A DNA stretch of 64,000 nt from Muscardinus avellanarius (lineage: Eukaryota; Chordata; Mammalia; Rodentia; Gliridae). Of the stretch, positions 16,025 through 25,294 are shown piece by piece. The translations under genes and the position numbers were made by a program. Positions within the stretch are counted from its first letter, which is position 1. Every line of letters begins with the position of its first letter. The stretch covers positions 108,827,040 through 108,891,039 of the forward strand of contig OY726564.1 in the NCBI GenBank assembly GCA_963383645.1, read 5' to 3'. Below the pieces are notes generated by a model, which saw only the letters and a list, made by a program, of their open reading frames with translations, had not been told where the DNA came from and made no database searches.

Positions 16025-16909
16025 ATGGGAAAGAGGAATAATACTGGAGCAATAAATGCCCACAACCCCACAACATCAGAACCCGATAAAACAGAAAATC
16101 AGAGATTTCTAGAAGATCAAATCAGGAAAATAACTGCAGAAATAATAGAGGTGCTTCGAAAAGAACTCAGAGAGAGCCAAAAAGAGATAAAGGATGCAAT
16201 TAATGAAGTAAAGGCCTCAATTCAAAGCACAAACAACCGATTAGAACACATGGAGAACAGAATCTCGCTCTTAGAAGATGATCATTCCAAAAATGAACGC
16301 ATAGTTTCTAATCTAGAAAAAAATATCCGACAGCAGGAATCTGATATTGAAGAAATATGGGCCCATTTTAAGAGAGCTAACCTAAGAATAATTGGAATAG
16401 AGGAGGGAAAAGAAAGTGAAACCAAAGGGATCAACAATCTCTTCAAGGAAGTAATAGCAGAAAATTTTCCAGACATAGAGCAAGAGGTCGATACACAGGT
16501 TCAGGAAACTTATAGAACTCCCTTTAGACAGGATTGGAGAAGAGGATCCCCACGCCACATAATTGTCAAAATGACCAATGTGGAAGCCAAGCAGAGAATC
16601 TTAAAGGCAACAAAAGCAAAGGGCCAAGTGACATTCAGAGACAAACCAATTAGAATCACTCCAGACTTCCCAAACCAAGTTATGAGAGCCAGAAGGGCTT
16701 GGAGTAACATATTCCAAACTCTGAAAGAAAACAACTTCCAGCCAAAAATTTCCTACCCAGCAAAACTTTCTATCAAATTAGAAGGAGAAATAAGAAGCTT
16801 CCATGACAAACAGAAACTGAAGGAATTTATGTCTTCAAAACCAGCACTAGAGAAAATACTCAAAGAGATTAACTACAAAGAAGAAATAGGTAACACACTC
16901 CAGAACTAG
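16025..16909 (+). CDS. L1 ORF1p-type protein, copy A (294 aa)
   Basis: RNA-binding chaperone of the L1 ORF1 family, which trimerises and coats the element RNA. The frame is open from 15980 at a GTG, but I start at the ATG at 16025 because MGKRNN matches the MGK start of L1 ORF1 proteins. Visible parts: basic start, heptad-rich coiled coil (about 28-115), an RRM-like domain opening RANLRIIGIEEG (117-128), then SPRHIIVKMTNVEAKQRIL and a C-terminal domain with FQPKISYPAKLSI and GEIRSFHDKQKLKEF. It is shorter than human ORF1p (338 aa), mainly in the coiled coil. A CAG-to-TAG change removes the last 11 residues present in copies B and C. No sense ORF2 follows. Confidence 0.9.
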   Translation: MGKRNNTGAINAHNPTTSEPDKTENQRFLEDQIRKITAEIIEVLRKELRESQKEIKDAINEVKASIQSTNNRLEHMENRISLLEDDHSKNERIVSNLEKNIRQQESDIEEIWAHFKRANLRIIGIEEGKESETKGINNLFKEVIAENFPDIEQEVDTQVQETYRTPFRQDWRRGSPRHIIVKMTNVEAKQRILKATKAKGQVTFRDKPIRITPDFPNQVMRARRAWSNIFQTLKENNFQPKISYPAKLSIKLEGEIRSFHDKQKLKEFMSSKPALEKILKEINYKEEIGNTLQN

Positions 16910-16929
16910 AGAAACAAGATTTTCCATCC

Positions 16930-17660
16930 AACAAACAACTAAGATTGGTTATCTGTGGAGATTCATTATTTATGTTAGTCTTTTACCTATCTGTAAAGGG
17001 TATTGTTTGCCTTTATTGTTGTTAATTTCTAGGATTCCTAGTTGGAATATTAATACACCCTCAGATATAGCATTTGGAAATATTTTATCCCTTTCTATTA
17101 GTAACTGTTAACTCTGTTTACATTGTCTTTGGATATACAATTTTTTTTTTAGGGAGTTTGTATACTCCTCTGTTGCCTGTGCCTTTGAAATCATAACCAA
17201 GAAATCACTGCCAATTTCAATGTTGTGAGGTTTAATGACCCAGATTTTCTCCTAAAAGTTTATAGTCTTAAGATTTATATTTAGGTCTTTTATCTATTTT
17301 GAGTTAATATTTGTATATGGGATTAGGTAAGGGTCCAATTTTATTCTTTTCCATGTAATTATTATTTTTAACAATATTTAATTAAAAGATTAATATTTCC
17401 ACCACCAAATGTTCGTGGAAACCTTGTCAAAAATAACTTGACAATATAGGGAAGAATTTAGCTCTAGGCTTTTATTTAACTCCAATGGTTTATATGTCTG
17501 CCTTTAGAATAGTACTACACTGTTTCAATTATTGTAGCTTTATATGGTTTGAAATCAGAAAATATATATCTTCTAGCTTTGTTCTTTTTCAAGATCGTTT
17601 TGGGTACCTAGAGTCCATATTCCATATTAGGATAGATTTTTTTCTGAAAAATAAATATAT
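16930..17660 (-). pseudogene. Inverted L1 ORF2 C-terminal remnant in copy A
   Basis: Read on the minus strand this is decayed L1 ORF2 sequence: DPYLIPYTNINSK, stop, IKDLNI corresponds to the conserved segment after the reverse transcriptase of L1 ORF2p, and the flanking stretches also align in order. It is opposite to ORF1 and carries several stops. The same segment with the same TAG occurs in copies B and C. Confidence 0.85.
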
Positions 17661-17856
17661 AAATATATGATAGTTTCACCTAAAAATAGAAAAAAAATAT
17701 TCTCTGGTAAGAAAGAAAGCAAAAAGAAATATTGAAATGTTATCTTTAAGTCATCAAAAGCTTGGTATCAGACAAATGAAACTGTTATGTGAGATTATCA
17801 TTTTTAATTTTAGATAAATTGCCGTAATACTAGATGTCAACTACTAAGCCAAGCAT

Positions 17857-17911
17857 GGGAGGGAGGGATAGGGAGAGAATGGGGTGGGGATTGGGTGGGG
17901 GCTGACTGGGA
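17857..17911 (+). repeat. G-rich polypurine tract in copy A 3' UTR
   Basis: Runs of GGGA, GGGG and TGGGTGGGGG can form a G-quadruplex. Similar tracts are typical of L1 3' UTRs. Copies B and C have the same tract (C-rich on the plus strand at 15159-15209 and 32012-32060). Confidence 0.85.
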
Positions 17912-17997
17912 AAAGTGTGCATGTATGTCTACAAAAGTATGTATCCTACTATGATGTATGAATACAGTGCACCAATAAAAATAAATAAATTTAAAAA

Positions 17998-18011
17998 AAA
18001 AATGATAATCT
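17998..18011 (+). repeat. Target-site duplication of copy A, right
   Basis: AAAAATGATAATCT, identical to 15259-15272. Confidence 0.95.
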
Positions 18012-18154
18012 CACATAACAGTTTCATTTGTCTGATACCAAGCTTTTGATGACTTAAAGATAACATTTCAATATTTCTTTTTACTTTCTTTCTTACCAGA
18101 GAATTTTTTTCTATTTTTTTTAGGTGAAACTATCATATATTTATATATTTATTT

Positions 18155-18865
18155 TTCAGAAAAAAAATCTATCCTAATATGGAATATGGACTCTAGATAC
18201 CCAAAACGATCTTGAAAAAGAACAAAGCTAGAAGATATATATTTTCTGATTTCAAACCATATAAAGCTACAATAATTGAAACAGTGTAGTACTATTCTAA
18301 AGGCAGATATATAAACCACTGGAGTTAAATAAAAGCCTAGAGTTAAATTCTTACCTATATTGTCAAGTTATTTTTGACAAGGTTTCCACGAACATTTGGT
18401 GGTGGAAATAATAATCTTTTAACTAAATATTGTTGAAACATAATAATTACATGGAAAAGAATAAAGTTGGACCCTTACCTAATCCCATATACAAATATTA
18501 ACTCAAAATAGATAAAAGACCTAAATATAAATCTTAAGACTATAAACTTTTAGGAGAAAATCTGGGTCATAAAACCTCACAACATTGAAATTGGCAGTGA
18601 TTTCTTGGATATGATTTCAATGGCACAGGCAACAGAAGAGTATACAAACTCCCTAAAAAATAAAAAAAAAATTGTATATCCAAAGACAATGCAAACAGAG
18701 TTAACAGTTACTAATAGAATGGGATAAAATATTTCCAAATGCTGTATCTGAAGGTATATTAATATTCCAACTAGAAATCCTAAAAATTAACAACAATAAA
18801 GGCAAACAATACCCTTTAGAGATAGGTAAAAGACTAACAGAAGTAATGAATCTCCACAGATAACC
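18155..18865 (+). pseudogene. Inverted L1 ORF2 C-terminal remnant in copy B
   Basis: Read on the plus strand, opposite to copy B's ORF1. From 18470 it gives DPYLIPYTNINSK, stop (TAG), IKDLNINLKTINF, stop. Upstream AGAACAAAGCTAGAAG and TTTCAAACCATATAAAGCTA match the nearby part of L1 ORF2. No intact frame. Confidence 0.87.
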
Positions 18866-18869
18866 AATC

Positions 18870-19787
18870 TTAGTTGTCTATTGGATGGAGAATCTTGTTT
18901 CTCTGGTTCTGATGTGTGTTACCTATTTCTTCTTTGTAGTTAATCTCTTTGAGTATTTTCTCTAGCACTGGTTTTGAAGACATAAATTCCTTCAGTTTCT
19001 GTTTGTCATGGAAGCTTCTTATTTCTCCATCTAATTTGATAGAAAGTTTTGCTGGGTAGGAAATTTTTGGCTGGAAGTTGTTTTCTTTCAGAGTTTGGAA
19101 TATGTTACTCCAAGCCCTTCTGGCTCTCATGACTTGGTTTGGGAAGTCTGGAGTGATTCTAATCGGTTTGCCTCTGAATGTCACTTGGCCCTTTGTTTTT
19201 GTTGCCTTTAAGATTCTCTGCTTGGCTTCCACATTGGTCATTTTGACAATTATGTGGCGTGGGGTTCCTCTTCTCTGATCCTGTCTAAAGGGAGTTCTAT
19301 AAGTTTCCTGGACCTTTGTATCGACCTCTTGCTCTATGTTTGGAAAATTTTCTGCTATTACTTCTTTGAAGAGATTGTTGATCCCTTTGGTTTCACTTTC
19401 TTTTCCCTCCTCTATTCCAATTATTCTTAGGTTAGCTCTCTTAAAATGGGCCCATATTTCTTCAATATCAGATTCCTGCTGTTGGATATTTTTTTCTAGA
19501 TTAGAAACTATGCGTTCATTTTTGGAATGATCATCTTCTAAGAGCGAGATTCTGTTCTCCATGTGGTCTAATCGGTTGTTTGTGCTTTGAATTGAGGCCT
19601 TCACTTCATTAACTGCATCCTTTATCTCTTTTTGGCTCTCTCTGAGTTCTTTTCGAAGCACCTCTATTACTTCTACAGTTATTTTCCTGATTTGATCTTC
19701 TAGAAATCTCTGATTTTCTGTTTTATCGGGTTCTGATGTTGTGGGGTTGTGGGCATTCATTGCTCCAGTATTATTCCTCTTTCCCAT
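18870..19787 (-). CDS. L1 ORF1p-type protein, copy B (305 aa)
   Basis: Full-length ORF1 with no frameshift or internal stop. The ATG at 19787 gives MGKRNNTGAMNAHNPTTSEP; an in-frame GTG 45 nt upstream is unlikely as a start. Coiled coil, RRM-like (RANLRIIGIEEG) and C-terminal domains are as in copy A, with about 15 amino-acid differences. It ends GNTHQNQRNKILHPIDN, the 11-residue extension lost in copy A. An intact frame in a copy old enough to hold another insertion is notable. Confidence 0.9.
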   Translation of the reverse strand: MGKRNNTGAMNAHNPTTSEPDKTENQRFLEDQIRKITVEVIEVLRKELRESQKEIKDAVNEVKASIQSTNNRLDHMENRISLLEDDHSKNERIVSNLEKNIQQQESDIEEIWAHFKRANLRIIGIEEGKESETKGINNLFKEVIAENFPNIEQEVDTKVQETYRTPFRQDQRRGTPRHIIVKMTNVEAKQRILKATKTKGQVTFRGKPIRITPDFPNQVMRARRAWSNIFQTLKENNFQPKISYPAKLSIKLDGEIRSFHDKQKLKEFMSSKPVLEKILKEINYKEEIGNTHQNQRNKILHPIDN

Positions 19788-20559
19788 GATTTCGGAAGTT
19801 TGTGCCTTCTCTGGGTTCTTCCCTTGGGTCACTATGACTTCACTTAAGGTGTTCTGGATCTCGAGTCAGTAGTATCTCAGACCCCACTACTCCTTTACTG
19901 GGTTGTATCACAGAGTCTCCGACCCAGAGAGTCGATAGAGGCTGCTTTAGACTGTGGGGGGGTGCCAGGTTGCATGTTCTCCTATGGTGTGATATCTCTG
20001 CCACTGCCACTCCCTCACTGGGTCAAGTCCCAGGGAGTACAGTACTGGGATTTCTCCTCTGTGGCCCGCAATTTGACTCACTGTTCTTGACTTCGCAGAT
20101 GTAGCTGTACTGGATTCGGTGAATTCTCTGCTGCTGCCGCCGGTGGCAATATGGCGCTGCTGCCACGCCCTCGGCCGTGAGGCTGGCGTATTTCTTCTTG
20201 GTTTTGATTTCCACTCTGAATCCCTGCAGTGTGTGCTGAGCTCAGCCACTGGGAGCTTTAGATTTTACTTGCGGCGAGAAATCCCGCCTGGCTGTTCCAC
20301 AGCGGCTCACCTCGTCTTGCTGTAGCCGTCTGGTGAATTTGCCGCTGCCGCCGGCAGTATGGCGCTGCTGCCATGTCCTCGGGCGTGAGGCCGGTGTATC
20401 TCCTCTGTGGCTCTGAGCTCTGTTCTCAGTCCGCTTTCTCTCTGGAGCCTGGTGATTTTTTTGTTTCTCTGGTGATGGTGTTTTCTGGCTATGAAAGGCG
20501 CTGATTTTGTGGTAATGGAGATTGGTTGTTAGCGGGGCTCTTAAGCCCCGCTTTTCTCC

Positions 20560-20574
20560 AGGCCTTGAATTTTC
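20560..20574 (+). repeat. Target-site duplication of copy B, right
   Basis: AGGCCTTGAATTTTC, partner of 15046-15060. Confidence 0.85.
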
Positions 20575-20781
20575 CAACTCACCCCTGAGTTGGAAGAGTC
20601 CTTGAGGAATGGCGGAGATAACTGCTGGCTGCTCTCCATTGCTTTTGTGTTCTACAGTCATGGTTTGCGATCCTGAGGAAAACTGTCTTAAAGTAGAAAT
20701 AATCTGAGTTTTGGACCTTAAGATTCCATTCTTTCTTCTTTGGGTTTTGGATAAATACGAATGAATTAAAAATGAATCATC

Positions 20782-20990
20782 AACCAGACATGGTGGTGCA
20801 CACTTGTAATCCCAGTACTTGGGAGCTGAGACAGGAGGATCACAGGTTTGAGGCCAGCCTCAGTAACTTAGGCCCACAATTTAGTGAGACCCCGTTTCAA
20901 AATACAAAATAAAAAACAGGGCCAAGGGTGTAGCTTAGAGGTAGAACACCCATGGGTTCAACCCCCAGTACTGCAGAAAAACAAAACAAA
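20782..20990 (+). mobile_element. B1-dID SINE
   Basis: Sense copy: CCAGACATGGTGGTGCACAC, AATACAAAATAAAAAACAGG linker, ID part GGTGTAGCTTAGAGGTAGAA ending CCCAGTACTGC. Confidence 0.9.
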
Positions 20991-21504
20991 CACCTCCCCC
21001 CAAACCCCAACAAACAAAATGAAAACAAACCAGAGCCCTACAGTCATGGCCTCTGTGTAATTTTTCAGCATCTCTTTGCAAACAAAAACAACAAACCAAC
21101 CCCAAGCCTACAGATGGCATTAGTCATCCTTACAATGCACATCATTTAAAACCTCGAGTCAGAGCCCGGCCATGTTCCCTTTGTGCAACAGATATATCAC
21201 TGACAAGTTGCAGATACACTCAGATTTGCTAAATCAAATTAATTTTGGAATGCATTTGAATCGCTTGCAATTTAAAGATAACTGATGTTAAATCCTTACA
21301 ATAAAGAATTGTTGGCACGGAAAACCAGAACTCTTGATGTACCACGGTGTAGCAGCTGGCTTTGTAGTCTTGGGAAGATGGAGGAAGAACGAGAAGACCT
21401 CCGGTTCTAGACTCACATCTCCCAGTAGCAGGACTGGTGACTTCAACTAAGTTAATTGAATTTATCAGCTCCCCTTAACTTCTCAGCTAAATACTCAGGA
21501 TTCG

Positions 21505-21600
21505 CTCATTCAATAAACATGATTTTAGGACCTCCCGGGGGACAGATAAGTGAGAACAAAGTCTTAGCTCTCAAAGAGCTTACAGATGAAATGGGAGATT
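21505..21600 (+). mobile_element. L2 3' end fragment
   Basis: CTCATTCAATAAACATGATTTTAGGACC then CTCTCAAAGAGCTTACAGATGAAATGG, the L2 3' pattern. Confidence 0.65.
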
Positions 21601-21954
21601 GGTAAGTGACCAAGATCAGCCCAAGGTCCTTCAGGTGCTACTGATGTATCGCTGTGGCTCCAACTCTGCTTACTGGGGAGGGAGGCTATCTGGAAGGTTC
21701 TGGATGAGGCAACTTTGTCAATAAAAATACATTGGTCTAAGGAGGTCAATCAATTTCCCTAAATCCTCTTAATTAAAGTTTTGATTTCCAGGATGATGGT
21801 CTTTTCCTTTGAATATGAGAACCTAATTTAAGATATAAAGCTTTTTAATTATAAATATTGAGGATGTATGTGTGTGTGGTAATAAAAACATCAATAATAA
21901 TAATTGAAAATTTGTACCAGGTATTGTTGTCAGAGTTGACACGTGTTTATTTAT

Positions 21955-22225
21955 TAAGTTCTCTAAACGACCCAGTGAAGGAAGTCTTTTGAAGAAGCTA
22001 AGGCCCAGAGTTTAAATAACGTGCCCAGCATCACACAGCTGATGATGGAGCTGGGGAGCAGGATGCTGGGAGGGTTCTAGATGTTGTGTTCCTTACTCCT
22101 CAAACGACTGGAAGAGTTGAAGGCTCACTTTATGGCTGAGGAAGTGGATGCACAGAGGTTTTAAGTACTTTCCCCAAGATCACACAGGAATTGGAGGTGG
22201 TGGTCTTTGAGCTCAGCGGTTGGCC
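21955..22225 (-). mobile_element. Two MIR copies in antisense
   Basis: Two stretches (about 21955-22080 and 22125-22225) carry the antisense MIR core: AACGTGCCCAGCATCACACAGCTG and TACTTTCCCCAAGATCACACAGG. Confidence 0.65.
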
Positions 22226-23304
22226 TTCAGAGCTCGTCCACTTCAAGTAGGTGTAGCTGCTCCACTGGCCTGGGCAGGACCACTGACCCTCAGCTCCAGA
22301 CTTGCACTGCCTCAGCTATGGTTGCCCTTATTACCCCATTTCCTTCTGCTACTGAGGGAAACTGCTCGTCGTCTCAAGTATTTACAAGTCTATACACTTC
22401 CCCAAGCAGACTCGTGACTTCTTAGGGACAGGGGTGACCTGACTTCTATTTCCAGTACCTTGCACAGTTCCTGTGCCTAATAAAGGCTTGGTATTCAAAA
22501 CAGACATGAATGAATCATTGCCTCAGATGAGAATTTTGTAGCTGGTGTCCACAAATTATATTTGGTCTAGAGATGGTCCTGTGGGGGCCATCCCCTGTTA
22601 TAATTTGATCCTTCTCTGCATCGTTAGAAGCCACTGTGGGTCTTGGAATATAGTAAACGCTGACAAAAGCTTTGAAGGAAGCCAGGGTGACAGAGGATAG
22701 GATTGTTGCATTTTCTAGAAACTGTCCACGAGAGATGAGAAAGATCTTGAGAAGAGGGTGCCTTGTGCTGACCACCGGCTCCCCAGGCTGCAGCCTTCAC
22801 AGCAGGCAGTGGACGTGCCCTGCTTAAGGTCGAAGCAAATGACGTCCCGCATTTACAACTCCTCATTTGACCCTCGGGGCGCTTATTTCTGGCAGAACCT
22901 TCCTTGGTTTTAAAAGGTACTTCACCCCTTTACAACCTATGTAATTGCTGTTGGAATGCTTTGCCCCACCGTGTCTTAATTAGGTCAAATTTTATACCGA
23001 GGGCTTTAACTTAATGCCATATTTGCAATTCTAAGGCCCCTACCCTGAGCATCACCAGGACACCTTCCAATTTTCTTCTAGAGGTGGGGAGGCTCACCCA
23101 GAACTTGTTAGGGAACTCTTCTAGGGGGCGGTGGGGTGGGGACCAGAGACCTGGGCCAAAGGAGATGTAGGTGCCAGGAGAATCATCTAAATGCTTTTAG
23201 AAAGAAAATCCTGTCTCTAAGCTACCCTGTTCCAAGCTTGGATAATCATAAGATCTGGGGCTTTTCAAATTTAGCTAAATTGCATAGTTTTGCTCTTCTT
23301 GTGT

Positions 23305-23306
<2 letters not shown>

Positions 23307-23346
<40 letters not shown>
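23307..23346 (+). repeat. (AAC)n microsatellite
   Basis: About 13 AAC units. They give a poly-Asn run in one frame, not a gene. Confidence 0.97.
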
Positions 23347-24079
23347 TACCTTTCTATTATCTGCCTTTTATCAAGCAGAAGATACCCCTAGAGTGACACC
23401 CCTCCAGTCCCCGCCATGCCACCCCAATAAGAAGCTGTATGCCATCTGCTAAAAAAACAAACATAATATAAAAATTACACAAATACATAATCCCCAACGC
23501 AGAAGGAAGGGAGCAGCTGCTACCTGGTACCAAACAGAAAACAGTTTAATATTTATCTAGCAGAAAAGGTTCCCCAACAGGCCGCAACTCCTCTGTTGGG
23601 GGTCCGTCGAGGGGGCGGTCAGCGATGGGAGTCAGGTCCCCGGGTCCAGTCTACATGGGGACAGGGTGGAAATCAATTTGGTGAACTCAATGCTGCATTT
23701 TCCCGTCGCCAGGTGCACTGGGAAGCACCTGAGGAGACCATCAATCTGTCAGCAGAAAGGGGTATGGTGCGGGGAGAAAGAGGTAATTGGAATTGAACTT
23801 CCCTGGGACTTGTTCTCCAGCCGGAAGTGTAGCTGGAGGAATCAGGAGCAGAGCCATTCCCAAGGTAAGGGAAACTGGGACTTGCTCCTGGCATTCAGAA
23901 GTAGTGCCTGTGAGATTTGAAAATTTGCTCAGGCTGCAAGGTTCAGACAATCTTCTTTTCCTAATTTCACGTCTGGTCTTGGATGAGGATACAATCTCCC
24001 TCCTCTCCCCTAGGAAACGTGCCTCCCGCGGCCTCGGCCGACTCAGGGCTGGCATTGATTTATACAAAACTGGTCTCTA

Positions 24080-24520
24080 ATTTCTTAATCAAATGCGTTC
24101 TGAGCGAGTCGAAATTCCATTATGAGAAATCGCACAACCCACGGAATCTAGTCAATCTTCTGTTTTATTGATATGCTGGAATGCCGAAACAGCGAAGCCA
24201 GCCGACATGACAGTTCTTTCTAAGAAAGAGGCAGTTTCCAGGGCTGTGTAAATCAGGAGTGTCCTTAAACTGTGGTTGGGGAGACATGATATGGCAAAAT
24301 GTCTGCCAATAAAGAGGAGCATTACAGCAAATTACCCCGTTTATACGGGCAGGCGGAGCTCCGTTTCTCGTGCCACGTCGGCGAGTCAATAAAGTCTGCA
24401 AATGTGATGGGAGCCACTATTTCTGCCTCTGTGCAGCTGTTTATCAGCAGCTTTTTAACACATTTCCCCATATTAATGAGGTGGCATAGCAGTTCCAGAA
24501 TTAGAACAGTGGGATGTATC
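24080..24520 (+). promoter_or_regulatory. Candidate conserved non-coding element
   Basis: Repeat-free AT-rich block that retains CpGs (GAGCGAGTCGAAA, GCCACGTCGGCGAG) and contains GCCAATAAAG, GTCAATAAAG, TTTATCAGCAGC and CATATTAATGAGG, cores resembling HOX/CDX and POU sites. No coding signal. Conservation is inferred from texture only. Confidence 0.35.
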
Positions 24521-25055
24521 ATTGTCTGCCTTATCCGCAGACATGCCTGCTGCCAGCACCCTCACCAGGGGACGTACAGCGAAGGAAGAACACTGGGGTG
24601 GGTGCGACACGTGCACACTGCCCGGCTTCCTTGTGCCCCAGACTTTTTCAGTTTTGGGTCCTACCCGGATGGGGCCTGGGCTGCCAGTTGCCGTCTTACT
24701 CGTTTTGTGATTTGTGTGTCCGTACGGCTTGGAAACTCCTTTCTGCTCCCATTTTCCAATACAGTCCAGAGCATTCAGTAAGTCTTAAATGCGGTGTCAG
24801 TGAGCGGGGAGATAGGTCGGTGGGTTGAAGTGCCCTCAGAGTGTGTCTGTCCTCCGTAGGCAGGGTCTACCTGTCACTGTGGCTTCAAGGAAAAAACAGG
24901 TGTGCGAGGTGGGGGGTGCTTTTCTTGCATTTGCATGTAAAGTTAGCGTGGCAGGTGGGATTAGGAGCACTAGAGGCTGTGAGAAGCCTCTAGCCTGGTT
25001 TCCAAAGGCAGGCCTGCAGTTGGTGCCAGAATGTTGCAAAATTTTCACTATTTTT

Positions 25056-25242
25056 CTTTTCTTTATTTGGTGGTACTGGGGTTCCTGGAAGCCCTTCTAC
25101 CTCCGGGATACACTCCCAGACGTATTTTATATTTTTGAAACAGGGTCTCTTACGCCAGCGTGGCTGGCTTCGAACCTGCGCGATCCTCCTGTCTCCGCCT
25201 CCCAAGCGCGGGGATTACAAGCGTGCGCCACCACGCCCGGCA
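25056..25242 (-). mobile_element. B1-dID SINE, young CpG-rich subfamily
   Basis: Antisense. GGTACTGGGGTTCCTGGAAG in the ID half, ACGCCAGCGTGGCTGGCTTC and GCGTGCGCCACCACGCCCGG in the B1 half. Retained CpGs point to a young copy. Confidence 0.9.
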
Positions 25243-25270
25243 AAAAATTTTCACTATTTTTCAATGATGG

Positions 25271-25294
25271 AAGAGAGAGAGAGAGAGAGAGAGA
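25271..25294 (+). repeat. (GA)n microsatellite
   Basis: Twelve GA units shortly after the SINE. Confidence 0.95.

Larger units (their letters stand above)
15273..17997 (+). mobile_element. Half-LINE copy A (HAL1-like), inserted in copy B
   Basis: A complete-looking 2.7-kb non-LTR element. It has a 5' UTR at 15273-16024, ORF1 at 16025-16909, an inverted L1 ORF2 remnant at about 16930-17660, and a 3' UTR at about 17660-17970 with polypurine tract and A-rich tail. A perfect 14-bp duplication flanks it. It lies in opposite orientation inside copy B, so it is younger. HAL1 elements are L1 relatives that encode only ORF1 and depend on L1 reverse transcriptase. The inverted ORF2 piece is not a feature I know for them. 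Confidence 0.92.
15061..20559 (-). mobile_element. Half-LINE copy B (HAL1-like), interrupted by copy A
   Basis: The element occupies 15061-15272 (its 3' end) and 18012-20559 (the rest), about 2.76 kb in total. On the minus strand it has a GC-rich 5' UTR, ORF1, an inverted L1 ORF2 remnant and a 3' UTR with a polypurine tract and A-rich tail. The pieces are continuous once copy A and one target-site duplication are removed. Flanking 15-bp repeats define its ends. It is 5'-truncated by about 30 bp relative to copies A and C, losing the AAGATGGCGACC motif. No sense ORF2 exists. Confidence 0.9.
18012..20559 (-). mobile_element. Body of half-LINE copy B
   Basis: On the minus strand: 5' UTR about 20559-19788, ORF1 19787-18870, inverted ORF2 remnant about 18865-18155, and the start of the 3' UTR. 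It lies back to back with copy A, forming a long inverted repeat. Confidence 0.92.
20991..25055 (+). other. Intergenic, mostly unique
   Basis: About 4 kb with few repeats: an L2 3' end (21505-21600), two MIRs (21955-22225) and an AAC microsatellite (23307-23346). The stretch 24080-24520 looks like a candidate regulatory element. No exon-like structure was recognised; open frames up to 160 aa show no family resemblance. Confidence 0.6.

Noticed and set aside
20935..21020. tRNA-like box A/box B sequence in the ID half of SINEs
   Set aside because: The ID half descends from a tRNA gene but lacks a foldable complete tRNA. It belongs to the SINE and is not a tRNA gene.
23136..23396. Open frame with a poly-Asn run
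   Set aside because: The Asn run is the AAC microsatellite; no other protein feature.
24299..24781. 160-aa open frame over the candidate enhancer
   Set aside because: No recognisable domain and no splice context. The AT-rich, CpG-retaining texture is better explained as non-coding.
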